Origin: Thalassovita sp.
GTDB lineage: Bacteria > Pseudomonadota > Alphaproteobacteria > Rhodobacterales > Rhodobacteraceae
DNA: 64,000 bases
Reading direction: 5' to 3'
NCBI GenBank assembly: GCA_029212905.1
Contig: JARGPB010000011.1
Location: forward strand, 62,001 to 126,000
Shown here: in pieces, positions 43,028 through 51,727 of the stretch
Position numbering within the stretch: position 1 is the first letter of the stretch
How the letters are laid out: each line of letters begins with the position of its first letter
Notes under the pieces: generated by a model
What the model was told of the DNA's origin: nothing
Databases searched by the model: none
What the model saw: the letters and a program-made list of their open reading frames with translations, nothing else
Program-made: the position numbers and the translations under genes

Positions 43028-44822
43028 GAAGCCCGAAATAGAACGCCCGACCCGAGGTACTGTACCCGGCGGCGGTCTCATAGTCTTCGTCGGTCAGGTT
43101 CACGACCCGCAGATAGGCCTGCGTGTTGTCATTGATCTGATACGCCACATGCGCATTCACAACGGTGTAATCCGGCACGGCCCCAACTGTATCCATCCGA
43201 TCGGCAACGTGATTGACGCTGATACCGCCCGTAGTTTTGGACCCCAGTTCGGCATTCACACCGACCTCTAGATCGTGACGCGGGACGCGTAGCGCCTGCG
43301 CGCCGGTCCCATCAGACGTATCAGTCAACGTATAGCTGGCAACCAGATCGACGCGGTCATTCAGCGCGATCTGCCCCGACAGTTCCAGGCCTTTGGCCGT
43401 AAAGTCCTGCACCTCGTAGCAACCAAAGCCGCTGCCGCAGCGGGTCGAACCGTAGTCCCAGTAGACTTGTCCATCGATATCCGTCTGGAACAAGGTCGCA
43501 CGGATGAAGTCAGAACCGCCCAGGCGCTTTTCCAGACCCAACTCAAAGCTGGTGGATTCTTCGGGTTGGAACGTCGTATCTCCGTAGGCCGAGGTCAGTT
43601 GATACAGCGACGGTGGTTTGTACCCGGTCGCGGCCTGAGCACGCAAAATCAGATCGTCCTGAATACGCCAAGCCAGCGCAATCCGGCCCGTGGTTTTGTT
43701 GTCGAAATCCGACAGGTCTTCGTGCCGAACCGAGGCCACGATATCCACCGCGTCGGTGGGTGTGTACACCGCCTCGGCGAAGACGCCGGTGACTTCGGCG
43801 GAAACACCGCTGGCCTCTTCGCGGGTATTGTCTGCGCCCAGATGCATGGTCAGCATGCTACCCAGATCAAAGCTGGCTTTGTACTCCAACTTTTTACGGT
43901 CGCCATCAAAGGGCGTGTCGAACCCGTTCGAGCTACTGACCCGGTCAGTTTCAAAATAGGAATAGGCCAGCGCATGGCTGACATTACCCGTCATGAATTC
44001 GCTGAACAGACGCACGCCCTTGGCCTCGCGCGTGTTGATCTCATCATACGGCAGGGCGCCGTCGCCGGACCATTCGTCAAACTCGCCCTCCGCATCGCGG
44101 TAAAAGCCGGTCAGGCCGATCAGCGCGGTATCGCTCAGGTGGTACACAGCGCGCAGGTTGACCGTTGTTTCCTCGTATCCGTCGTCCTCGGTGCCCGCTG
44201 CGTTGGCCGAGAACCCGTCGGTGGTGACGCTGCTCAGGCCAATGCTCAGTTCGGTGCGTTCGGTGCGCAGACCCAGCGAAAAACCAGCCCGGCGCGTGTT
44301 ATAGGTGCCGTATTCTACCGTTGCCTGACCGGAAACGCCGTCTTTGGTCGGGGTCCAGCTTTGCAGGCTTACAACACCACCCACTGCGTTGATCCCAAAG
44401 CGCGCAGATTGCGACCCCTTCAGGACCTCAATCCGGCTGATGTTCGAGGCGGTCGTCCCTCCCCAGTCAAACCCGCTCCCGCTGCTGGCAGGATCCGAGA
44501 TGTCGATACCATCCAGAAGCACCGGCACATAGGCGCCGCCCAACCCACGAATTCGCAGGTTGGTCGAGGTACCCAGCCCGCCATTCGACGAGGCCGTCAC
44601 ACCGGGCAGACCCGTCAGGACATCCGACAGGCGATTGCCCGGCTCGGCCAGAATTTCGGCTTCGTCCACGATTTCGACGGTCGTGCCCGACCGCTCGAGT
44701 ACGGTTTCGCCCTGGTTTGCGGTTACGGTAATTTCGCCCAGATCATAGACCTCTTCGGCGACGGCCGGGGCGGTAGCGATTGCAACCAGCGCGCAGCTGG
44801 TCATCAAAGTAAGACGTGTCAT
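43014..44822 (-). CDS. btuB: TonB-dependent outer-membrane cobalamin receptor BtuB
   Basis: This 602-residue receptor has a signal peptide ending near APAVAEE, a TonB box-like start (GEITVTAN), the plug domain (RLSDVLTGLPGV, LRIRGLGGAYVPVLLDGIDI, EVLKGSQSARFG) and a beta-barrel ending in the terminal Phe (FYFGLRASF). The length is that of BtuB. The cobalamin riboswitch upstream identifies the cargo. Confidence 0.93.
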   Translation of the reverse strand: MTRLTLMTSCALVAIATAPAVAEEVYDLGEITVTANQGETVLERSGTTVEIVDEAEILAEPGNRLSDVLTGLPGVTASSNGGLGTSTNLRIRGLGGAYVPVLLDGIDISDPASSGSGFDWGGTTASNISRIEVLKGSQSARFGINAVGGVVSLQSWTPTKDGVSGQATVEYGTYNTRRAGFSLGLRTERTELSIGLSSVTTDGFSANAAGTEDDGYEETTVNLRAVYHLSDTALIGLTGFYRDAEGEFDEWSGDGALPYDEINTREAKGVRLFSEFMTGNVSHALAYSYFETDRVSSSNGFDTPFDGDRKKLEYKASFDLGSMLTMHLGADNTREEASGVSAEVTGVFAEAVYTPTDAVDIVASVRHEDLSDFDNKTTGRIALAWRIQDDLILRAQAATGYKPPSLYQLTSAYGDTTFQPEESTSFELGLEKRLGGSDFIRATLFQTDIDGQVYWDYGSTRCGSGFGCYEVQDFTAKGLELSGQIALNDRVDLVASYTLTDTSDGTGAQALRVPRHDLEVGVNAELGSKTTGGISVNHVADRMDTVGAVPDYTVVNAHVAYQINDNTQAYLRVVNLTDEDYETAAGYSTSGRAFYFGLRASF

Positions 44823-44889
44823 TCCATGTCCCCCATGGATACGGGCTAGGCCCGCATTCGTTTTGATATGTCCTGAAGGGGAATACCCC
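44823..44889 (-). other. Hairpins in the btuB leader, one with the ribosome-binding site in its loop
   Basis: Three small stems follow each other between the riboswitch and btuB: GGGG/CCCC (44878-44889), CGGGC/GCCCG (44842-44854) and TCCATG/CATGGA (44823-44839). The last one shows the sequence GGGGA, the only candidate ribosome-binding site, in its 5-nt loop, directly before the start codon. There is no U-run, so translational control is more likely than termination. Confidence 0.45.
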
Positions 44890-44972
44890 TCCGCAGACGG
44901 TGAGTTTCGTCACCACAAACGGAAGGTCCGTTGTCAGAGGCGCGCCCCGCGCCCAGACCGGGTGATCGCCTT

Positions 44973-45160
44973 GGCAGGTCTCCTGACTTGCGGGTCTCAG
45001 CTTGGTCGGGCCTTCCCAGCGCACCTTTGGTGCGTCAGTGGCATGTTCCGACGTCGCTCGCCGCTCACAGTTGCGGGGGCAGTCACGGAATTGAGGTCTG
45101 CTCTAACCTCTCACCGCGTTCCCTATTATCCGGTGGCGTACCAGCCGGACCAAAGCGTCC
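44973..45160 (-). promoter_or_regulatory. Cobalamin (adenosylcobalamin) riboswitch
   Basis: On the minus strand the conserved parts follow in order: GGTACGCCACCGGATAATAGG with GGGAAC, then GTGACTGCCCCCGCAACTGT, then ATGCCACTGACG, GGGAAGGC, and the 3' B12 box GACCCGCAAGTCAGGAGACC ending in TGCC at 44973. These are the hallmark sequences of the cobalamin riboswitch. B12 binding would reduce expression of the btuB-cbiZ operon 150 nt downstream. Confidence 0.95.
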
Positions 45161-45163
45161 TGA

Positions 45164-45192
45164 CGGATAGTCGCTCGTTTACGTTTTGTAAA
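45164..45192 (-). promoter_or_regulatory. Candidate promoter of the riboswitch-btuB transcript
   Basis: TTTACA (45187-45192) and TATCCG (45164-45169) are separated by exactly 17 nt on the minus strand. Transcription would start near 45157, at the predicted 5' end of the riboswitch. Confidence 0.5.
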
Positions 45193-45227
45193 TGGGAAGT
45201 TGGCCGCACCGCAGAAACGGCCCGCAG

Positions 45228-46064
45228 CTACCCTAATTCCAGCGTCGCTACGCCGAACAAGGTCTGGGGCTGTGCGGGCGTTGGCGCGGGGCCGCGATAC
45301 ATCCGGGCGGTTGCAAACCCGGAGACAAACCCCAAACCCGCCAATGCCGCAGTAAATCCCGTCTGATCAGCAGGGACATCTATTGTAGCCCAGTGCGCAC
45401 CAACCCCCGTTACGGCCGCAGCAATCAGGCTCTCCGCCGCTGCTTGATCCGGCGCAATCACCGGCCCGATCTTACAGCCTTCGCGGCACAAGCGAGCCGT
45501 TGCATAGCCCGTAATCTGACCGTTTTGTTCAAGCACAACCGTCTTGCGGGTGGGCGAATCCTGGATCCACCCCGTCAAAAAGGCCTGCCGCGTGAATCCA
45601 TTCGCAGCAAGATCCAGTCCCGCAATCTGTGCTGTATCCTGCGCGCCCATGACCGGACGGATACCCGAGGTTTCAGCACTGGGAACGATGCCTTCGAAAC
45701 GCATGGTCGACCCAGCCGCAACAAAGCCCGACCGCGCATAGTTGCCTTGCTGCTCTGCAACCCCATCCAACCCGACGGTCCGCGACCCGGCATGTTGCAA
45801 CGCATGTTTCCACAGCGCCACCCCGACCCCCTGTCCCCGAAAGTCCGGAAGGCAAATGTACAGCCCCAGAAAGGCAAAAACGTCCGAATGGTTCACCACT
45901 GAAATCGCCGCCACCATCTGGCCATCCACGTCAGCAACAAAGAACCCCTTGGAATCAGCGCTATGAAACGCCGCCGCGTCCTCCATTCCTGGGTTCCAGC
46001 CTTCTTGGGCTGCCCAGTCCAACATTCGGGCAACGTCATCCAGAGTGGCCGTACGCAGGATCAT
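45228..46064 (-). CDS. Two-domain GNAT-family N-acetyltransferase
   Basis: This 278-residue protein has an N-terminal GNAT domain (about 1-130) with the acetyl-CoA loop pattern DFRGQGVGVALWKHAL and a C-terminal domain (about 145-275) like Acetyltransf_18. Substrates of this type are mostly unknown. It overlaps the GntR gene by 4 nt and so shares its transcript. The gene ends about 35 nt before the btuB promoter. Confidence 0.85.
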   Translation of the reverse strand: MILRTATLDDVARMLDWAAQEGWNPGMEDAAAFHSADSKGFFVADVDGQMVAAISVVNHSDVFAFLGLYICLPDFRGQGVGVALWKHALQHAGSRTVGLDGVAEQQGNYARSGFVAAGSTMRFEGIVPSAETSGIRPVMGAQDTAQIAGLDLAANGFTRQAFLTGWIQDSPTRKTVVLEQNGQITGYATARLCREGCKIGPVIAPDQAAAESLIAAAVTGVGAHWATIDVPADQTGFTAALAGLGFVSGFATARMYRGPAPTPAQPQTLFGVATLELG

Positions 46065-46747
46065 CTCAGCGCCTCTTTCAGCGACTGGGCCGCAGACCCA
46101 ACAGCCCGCAAATCCAACGAGGTCAACAGATCCAGCAAGTGGTTTTTCATCAACTCCTCGGCAAGGGCCCCGTTCTTGGTGGCCAGAGCCTGTAGCAGCG
46201 CATCATGGGCGTGGCTTTCGCACAGGGCCGCACGTCGTTGCCAATACAGCGCGATAATCAAGGAAGAGCGCGACACCAACTGTGTCACGAAATCCGCAAT
46301 CGTTGCCTGATCTGCGATCCGGGCGATTTCGATGTGAAACATACCAGACAGATGCAACGCCCGCCCGGTATCGCCCTGGGCAAGGGCCTCGTGTTCGGCA
46401 TCTATGTGGCTTTGCAACGCAGCGATATGCGCGTCTGTCATCCGTTCAGCGGCCGAACGCGCCGTGCGGGGCTCTAGCAAGGACCGCGCCTCAAACACCT
46501 CGCGCGCTTCTTTTACGGTGGGTTGCGCGACGAATGCGCCACGGTTGCGTTTCAGGTCAATCAACCGCTCGTGCGAGAGCTGCTGAAGCGCGGCACGCAC
46601 CACCGTTCGACTGACGCCGTAGATCTCGCCAACCTCATCTTCGCTTAGTTTCATCCCCGGAGCGAGCCGGTGTTCATGAATCGCCCGCGCCAGATTATCC
46701 GCAACCAGGCTGCTTCCTGTTTCTGTCTTGGATGCTTTATTGATCAC
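46061..46747 (-). CDS. GntR-family regulator with FCD domain
   Basis: This 228-residue regulator has an N-terminal GntR winged helix (LAPGMKLSEDEVGEIYGVSR) and an all-helical FCD-type ligand domain with candidate metal or ligand residues in LHLSGMFHIEIAR and ESHAHDALLQAL. It diverges from the Pot-type operon. A perfect palindrome typical of GntR operators lies between them. It is probably a repressor that responds to the imported substrate. Confidence 0.9.
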   Translation of the reverse strand: MINKASKTETGSSLVADNLARAIHEHRLAPGMKLSEDEVGEIYGVSRTVVRAALQQLSHERLIDLKRNRGAFVAQPTVKEAREVFEARSLLEPRTARSAAERMTDAHIAALQSHIDAEHEALAQGDTGRALHLSGMFHIEIARIADQATIADFVTQLVSRSSLIIALYWQRRAALCESHAHDALLQALATKNGALAEELMKNHLLDLLTSLDLRAVGSAAQSLKEALR

Positions 46748-46831
46748 TCGTTGCCCGCCCTTCTGCCGACTGACTGTCGCGCCTTAGGCCCTGATTCTCA
46801 AGCCCCGGAGGTTTGTGGTTTCGGGTCAGAG

Positions 46832-46847
46832 TAATTGTATACAATTA
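46832..46847. promoter_or_regulatory. Perfect 16-bp palindrome, probable GntR operator
   Basis: TAATTGTATACAATTA is its own reverse complement. It lies in the 249-nt gap between the GntR gene and the divergent transporter operon and matches the TTGTATACAA type of site bound by FCD-containing GntR proteins. TATACA or TACAAT within it could serve as a -10 for the transporter operon, so binding would block the promoter. Confidence 0.75.
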
Positions 46848-46996
46848 TGGATTACAATTTGCGCACAATAATGCTGCAAGCGATGAAATTGTCATCTTCG
46901 CCGGTCTGAGCCCGAAAAAATCACAGGCTTTGCTTTCCCAAATCACAGAACTGCCCACAGCCTTGGACAACAGCACTGCATGCAAGGAGATCGCCG

Positions 46997-47971
46997 ATGC
47001 GCTCGGGGCAGGATTTAGAACTGGTTCATCTGACCAAACGCTACGGAACTGCCGTGGCGGTCCGCGACGTCAGCCATGTCTTTGCCAGCAACGCCTATGT
47101 CTGCCTTTTGGGACCATCAGGTTGCGGGAAATCTACGACCTTGCGGATGATCGCCGGGCACGAGGACGTCTCCGAGGGGTCCATCCTGTTGGGCGGGCAC
47201 GACATTTCAGCCTTGCCGCCAGCGCAGCGAGGCACGGCGATGATGTTCCAGAACTATGCGCTGTTCCCCCATCTGAACGTCCGGGACAACGTGGCCTTTT
47301 CCCTACGCATGAAGGGCGTCGACAAAACAGCACGCCATCTGGCCGCCAACGAGATGCTGGATCTGGTGGACATGACGCCCTATGCGGATCGCCTGCCCGC
47401 GCAATTGTCCGGCGGCCAGCAACAACGGGTGGCATTGGCGCGGGCCCTGGTAACAAAGCCCCGGATATTGCTGCTGGACGAACCCTTGTCCGCATTGGAC
47501 CCGTTTTTGCGCATCCGGATGCGCGCCGAGCTGAAGCGCATCCAGCGCGAGCTGGGCATTACCTTTATCCACGTGACCCACGGCCAGGACGAAGCCTTGG
47601 CGCTGGCCGATGAAATCGTGGTGATGAATGACGCAGTGATCGAACAGGCCGGCCCCGCACGTCAGGTCTGGACGGCCCCGCGCACCGAATTCGTCGCCCG
47701 GTTCATGGGGGGGCACAACGTGATTTCGCTAGACGGGCAAAAAGTGGCCCTGCGCGCTGACGAAGTCCGACTGGGCGATTCCGGCCTGCCCGCCACGATC
47801 ACCGCCATCGAATACCAAGGCGCCCATGTCGCGCTAAGCACCACCACCCAAACCGGAGAAGAGGTTCTGGCGCTGGTCCCCGAAAACGACTTTTTCAACG
47901 CACCAAAAAACCCAGGAGACGCCGTTGCGCTGTCCTGGAACGAGGGGCGGCTACACCGCCTCCTGGCCTGA
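46997..47971 (+). CDS. PotA-like ABC transporter ATP-binding protein
   Basis: This 324-residue ATPase of the spermidine/putrescine/iron family has Walker A GPSGCGKST, the signature LSGGQQQRVALARAL, Walker B ILLLDEPLSAL and a C-terminal TOBE region (about 240-320). AAGGAG lies 7 nt before the ATG. It is the first gene of a four-part transporter operon diverging from the GntR gene. The cargo is not known; a polyamine, an amino alcohol or a related amine is possible. Confidence 0.9.
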   Translation: MRSGQDLELVHLTKRYGTAVAVRDVSHVFASNAYVCLLGPSGCGKSTTLRMIAGHEDVSEGSILLGGHDISALPPAQRGTAMMFQNYALFPHLNVRDNVAFSLRMKGVDKTARHLAANEMLDLVDMTPYADRLPAQLSGGQQQRVALARALVTKPRILLLDEPLSALDPFLRIRMRAELKRIQRELGITFIHVTHGQDEALALADEIVVMNDAVIEQAGPARQVWTAPRTEFVARFMGGHNVISLDGQKVALRADEVRLGDSGLPATITAIEYQGAHVALSTTTQTGEEVLALVPENDFFNAPKNPGDAVALSWNEGRLHRLLA

Positions 47972-48031
47972 TCGGCCGCACTGAACACTCCAACACTGCT
48001 GAAAACGAACTTACCAGAGAGAGGAATGAAG

Positions 48032-49297
48032 ATGGCCAAAGTAGGATATACGCGTCGTTCGCTATTGAAATCCGGGGGCGCAGCGTTTGCCGCTGCCACC
48101 CTGCCCGCCCCGATGCTGTGGGCGCAGAACATCAAGGACATCACCCTGCGCCAGTTCGGCACAGGCGTATCGAACCTGAACGAGGTCGGGAAGAAGGTCA
48201 AAGAGGACCTGGGCTTTACCCTGGAGATGACCGCTCTGGATTCCGACAGCGTGACCCAACGCGCCGCCACCCAGCCCGGCAGCTTTGACATTGCTGACAT
48301 CGAATACTGGATCTGTAAGAAAGTCTGGCCCACCGGCAACCTGCAAGCGATGGATACCAGCAAGATCAAGAACTACGACAAGATCGTGGGTATTTTCCGT
48401 TCAGGAAAGCTGACCCCGGACAGCACCATCGCGCAGGGCACCGCGCCCCACAGCGTGGGTTTTGTCGATGGTCCCGGTGCAACGAAATTCGCCACCGAGG
48501 AAACCGGCTGGATGACCCTGATCCCCACGATCTATAACGCCGACACGCTAGGGATCCGCCCCGATCTGATCGGCCGCCCCATCAGCACCTGGGCAGAGCT
48601 GCTGAACCCTGAATTCAAGGGCAAAGCCTCGATCCTGGATATCAGCTCGATCGGGATCATGGACATGGCGATGGTCTGTGAATCCATGGGCGAAATCCAA
48701 TATGCCGACAAAGGCAACATGACCCGCGAAGAAATCGATAAAACCATCGGCATCTTCACCGAAGCCAAGAAAAACGGCCAGTTCCGCGCCTTCTGGAAGA
48801 CCTTTGATGAATCCGTCAACTTGATGGCTTCGGGCGAGGTGGTGATCCAATCCATGTGGTCGCCCGCCATCACCGCTGTGAAATCGCGTGGCATCCCCTG
48901 TGTCTATCAACCCCTGAAAGAGGGCTACCGCAGCTGGGGCGGCGGCATCGGCCTGTCCAAAGCCCTGAGCGGGCTGGAGCTGGACGCGGCCTATGAATAC
49001 ATCAACTGGTACCTGGACGGCTGGGTCGGCGGGTTCCTGATGCGCCAGGGCTATTATTCGGCCGTGCCCGAAACCTCGAAGAACTACATGAGCGCCGATG
49101 AATGGGGCTATTGGTTCGAAGGCAAGGCTGCGGCCGGTGACATCACCAACCCGTTCGGCGACGTGCTGGCCAAGGCGGGCGACACCCGCGACGGCGGGTC
49201 GTTCAGTGACCGGATGGGCGCTGTGGCCTGCTGGAACGCCGTCATGGACGAAAACCAGTACATGGTCCGCAAATGGAACGAGTTCATCGCGTCCTGA
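48032..49297 (+). CDS. PotD-like periplasmic substrate-binding protein (Tat-exported)
   Basis: This protein of about 421 residues belongs to the spermidine/putrescine-type binding proteins. Its N-terminus TRRSLLKSGGAAFAA is a twin-arginine signal ending near LWAQ. The body has the family segment ETGWMTLIPTIYNADTLGIR. The ATG at 48032 is 7 nt after GAGG, while an ATG at 48026 is too close. It follows the ATPase gene by 60 nt. Confidence 0.88.
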   Translation: MAKVGYTRRSLLKSGGAAFAAATLPAPMLWAQNIKDITLRQFGTGVSNLNEVGKKVKEDLGFTLEMTALDSDSVTQRAATQPGSFDIADIEYWICKKVWPTGNLQAMDTSKIKNYDKIVGIFRSGKLTPDSTIAQGTAPHSVGFVDGPGATKFATEETGWMTLIPTIYNADTLGIRPDLIGRPISTWAELLNPEFKGKASILDISSIGIMDMAMVCESMGEIQYADKGNMTREEIDKTIGIFTEAKKNGQFRAFWKTFDESVNLMASGEVVIQSMWSPAITAVKSRGIPCVYQPLKEGYRSWGGGIGLSKALSGLELDAAYEYINWYLDGWVGGFLMRQGYYSAVPETSKNYMSADEWGYWFEGKAAAGDITNPFGDVLAKAGDTRDGGSFSDRMGAVACWNAVMDENQYMVRKWNEFIAS

Positions 49298-49302
49298 TAG
49301 AG

Positions 49303-49325
49303 GTGGGGGGCTGTCTGCCCCCCAC
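49303..49325 (+). other. Strong stem-loop between the binding-protein and permease genes
   Basis: GTGGGGGGC and GCCCCCCAC form a perfect 9-bp GC-rich stem with a 5-nt loop directly after the binding-protein stop codon. There is no U-run. Such stems commonly protect the binding-protein part of transporter mRNAs so that it is made in excess. Confidence 0.6.
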
Positions 49326-49332
49326 ACCCCCC

Positions 49333-49357
49333 GAGAGTATTTTGAGCAAGATGAAAG
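49333..49357 (+). repeat. Copy of an intergenic repeat (GAGTATTTT-GCAAGATGAA type)
   Basis: GAGAGTATTTTGAGCAAG followed by ATGAAAG closely matches two sequences in the gap at 56.6 kb. It lies between the stem-loop and the first permease gene. Confidence 0.55.
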
Positions 49358-49382
49358 CCGGATCGGTGCAGAAGGAAACGGG

Positions 49383-50237
49383 ATGCTGAAAAACCGCCAT
49401 ATTCAGGGCTGGCTGCAAGCCGCGCCGTTGAGCCTGATCCTGCTGGGATTTTTGATCTTGCCGATCCTGACCATTGTTGTGGTTAGTTTCTGGCGGGCGA
49501 CGGAATTTTCAATCATTCCGGATTTCTCGTTTGAAAACTATGAATATCTGTTTGGGTCGCCTGTCACCTACAAAGTGTTTTGGGCCACGTTCAAATATGC
49601 CTTGATCACCTGGGCGGCGACCTTTCTGATCGGGTTCACCGTGGCCTATTATCTGGCGTTCCATATCCGCAGCCAAAGCGTACAGATCGCGCTGTTTTTG
49701 CTGTGCACCATCCCGTTCTGGACGTCGAATATCATTCGTATGATCAGCTGGATTCCGTTTTTGGGGCGCAACGGGATTGCGAACCAGACTCTGGCGTCCT
49801 GGGGGGTAATTGACCAACCGCTGGAGTGGCTCTTGTATTCGGATTTCGCGGTGATCCTGGCCTTTGTGCATTTGTATACGCTGTTCATGGTCGTGCCAAT
49901 TTTCAACACGATGATGCGGATAGACCATTCCCTGATCGAGGCTGCGCGTGACAATGGCGCCAGCGGATTACAAACCCTGATCCATGTGATCCTGCCGCTG
50001 ACCAAGCCGGGAATCATGATAGGCACGATTTTCGTGCTGACCTTGGTGATGGGCGATTTCATCACTGTGCGCTTTATGTCGGGAAGCCAGAAGGCCAATG
50101 TGGGTCGCTTGATTTCAAACGATATTGCGTTGCTTCAATACCCTTCGGCGGCGGCCACATCGGTGGTGTTGCTGCTGACGGTATTGATCGTGATCGGCAT
50201 CCTGTTGCGGTTCGTTGATATTCGGAAGGAGCTGTAA
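49383..50237 (+). CDS. PotB-like ABC transporter permease
   Basis: This 284-residue permease has six hydrophobic helices and the coupling motif EAARDNGASGLQTLIHVILPL. AAGGAAAC precedes the ATG at 49383; the frame is open upstream but overlaps the binding-protein gene out of frame. It is followed 1 nt later by the second permease gene. Confidence 0.9.
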   Translation: MLKNRHIQGWLQAAPLSLILLGFLILPILTIVVVSFWRATEFSIIPDFSFENYEYLFGSPVTYKVFWATFKYALITWAATFLIGFTVAYYLAFHIRSQSVQIALFLLCTIPFWTSNIIRMISWIPFLGRNGIANQTLASWGVIDQPLEWLLYSDFAVILAFVHLYTLFMVVPIFNTMMRIDHSLIEAARDNGASGLQTLIHVILPLTKPGIMIGTIFVLTLVMGDFITVRFMSGSQKANVGRLISNDIALLQYPSAAATSVVLLLTVLIVIGILLRFVDIRKEL

Positions 50238-50238
50238 A

Positions 50239-51075
50239 ATGGAAAAGAAATCGCGGTCCTTTTACGTGCTGACGGGCTTCTTCGTCCTGTTTATCCTGTT
50301 TCTGTATGGGCCGACACTGACCATCGGGATCCTGTCCTTTCAGGGTGCCGACGGCGGGCTGACCTTTCCCATGCGTGGGGTGTCCCTGCACTGGTTCTTT
50401 GATCTGTTCGAGGAGCAGGCCGTGGGGGATATCTGGGGATCTTTCCGGCGGTCATTCGTGCTGGGCCTAATGGTTATGATCACAACGGTTGTTGTATCCG
50501 TTATGGGCGGGTTGGCCTTTCGCAAGCGGTTCGCCGGGTCCAGTGTGCTGTTCTATCTGATCATCGCGTCCTTGGTGATCCCGTCGATCCTGGTATCGCT
50601 GGGGGTGGGGCTGATTTTCAACCAGCTCGGGCTGAATATTCACTGGGCGACAAGCGGATTCGGATCGCAACTGACCTGGACGCTACCCTTTGGTCTGTTG
50701 ATCATGTTTGCGGTCTTTAATCGGTTCGACAAATCCTATGAAGAGGCCGCACGGGATCAGGGCGCGACGGCCTGGCAGACGATCCGCTTTGTGGTGCTGC
50801 CGATCATCGCGCCATCCCTGATCGGCGTGGCCTTGTTCGGGTTCACCCTGTCCTATGACGAATTCGCGCGGACGCTGCTGACTGCTGGCAGCTATAACAC
50901 CCTGCCGCTAGAAATTTTCGGGATGACAACCAATGTCACCACCCCGGTGATCTACGCGCTAGGGACACTGACCACACTGTTTTCCTTTGTCATCATTGGC
51001 ACGTTCATTCTGTCCCTGTGGATCATGGGGCGGCGCAGAGCGCGGCAGGGCTCGGACGCGGGCAAAGGAGTCTGA
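50239..51075 (+). CDS. PotC-like ABC transporter permease
   Basis: This 278-residue permease has six helices and the coupling motif EEAARDQGATAWQTIRFVVL. GAAGGAG lies 8 nt before the ATG at 50239. Together with the PotB-like protein it forms the membrane channel. The racemase-family gene starts 4 nt after its stop. Confidence 0.9.
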   Translation: MEKKSRSFYVLTGFFVLFILFLYGPTLTIGILSFQGADGGLTFPMRGVSLHWFFDLFEEQAVGDIWGSFRRSFVLGLMVMITTVVVSVMGGLAFRKRFAGSSVLFYLIIASLVIPSILVSLGVGLIFNQLGLNIHWATSGFGSQLTWTLPFGLLIMFAVFNRFDKSYEEAARDQGATAWQTIRFVVLPIIAPSLIGVALFGFTLSYDEFARTLLTAGSYNTLPLEIFGMTTNVTTPVIYALGTLTTLFSFVIIGTFILSLWIMGRRRARQGSDAGKGV

Positions 51076-51079
51076 GCGG

Positions 51080-51727
51080 GTGAAGGTCCTGTTTTTGAAC
51101 CCAAACTCCTCGGCTCATATGACCGAGAGCGTGGTCGACTCTGCCCGCCAGGTCCTGCCCGACGCACAGATATTGGGCTGGACCAACGCCACAGGCCCCG
51201 CCGCCATCCAGGGCCCCGAAGATGGCGCCGCAGCGGTTCCAGGTATTCTGGCGCTGCTCCCGCAGGCCAAGGCCGACGGCGTGGATGTGATCGTGCTGGC
51301 TTGTTTCGATGACACCGGGCTGGATCAGGTTCGAAAGGCAGCGCATTGCCCCGTGATCGGGATTGGGCAGGCGGCCTTTCATATGGCGCTGCTATTGGGG
51401 CAGGATTTCGGCGTCGTCACCACCCTGCCCGTGTCCGTCCCTGTGATCGAAGAAAACATCCATAGCTATGGGTTCTGGACAGCATGCAAAGGGGTGCGCC
51501 CCAGCGGCCTGCCCGTTCTAGAGGTCGAGGCAGGTGGCGACGTCGTCCTGTCCCGGCTGCGGCAGGACATCGAATACCTTCGTGTCTCGGGCGCTGGATC
51601 TGTCGTGTTGGGCTGCGCAGGCATGTCGGCGCATTGCGCTGAGCTTCAGCAAGGCACAAACATACCTGTGATCGACGGGGTGCGGGCGGCGGCGGCTTTG
51701 GCAAAGGCCATTGTCAGCGCGGGTTAG
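51080..51727 (+). CDS. Asp/Glu/hydantoin racemase family protein
   Basis: This 215-residue protein is of the Asp/Glu/hydantoin racemase family, which uses two Cys as acid and base. The start VLFLNPNSSAHMTESV is typical of hydantoin/allantoin racemases. The two Cys lie in LACFDDTGL and LGCAGMSAHC. GTG at 51080 is chosen behind AAGGAG; no ATG fits. It is the last gene of the transporter operon, and its stop codon overlaps that of eutC on the other strand. The racemised substrate may be the cargo of the transporter. Confidence 0.87.
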   Translation: MKVLFLNPNSSAHMTESVVDSARQVLPDAQILGWTNATGPAAIQGPEDGAAAVPGILALLPQAKADGVDVIVLACFDDTGLDQVRKAAHCPVIGIGQAAFHMALLLGQDFGVVTTLPVSVPVIEENIHSYGFWTACKGVRPSGLPVLEVEAGGDVVLSRLRQDIEYLRVSGAGSVVLGCAGMSAHCAELQQGTNIPVIDGVRAAAALAKAIVSAG

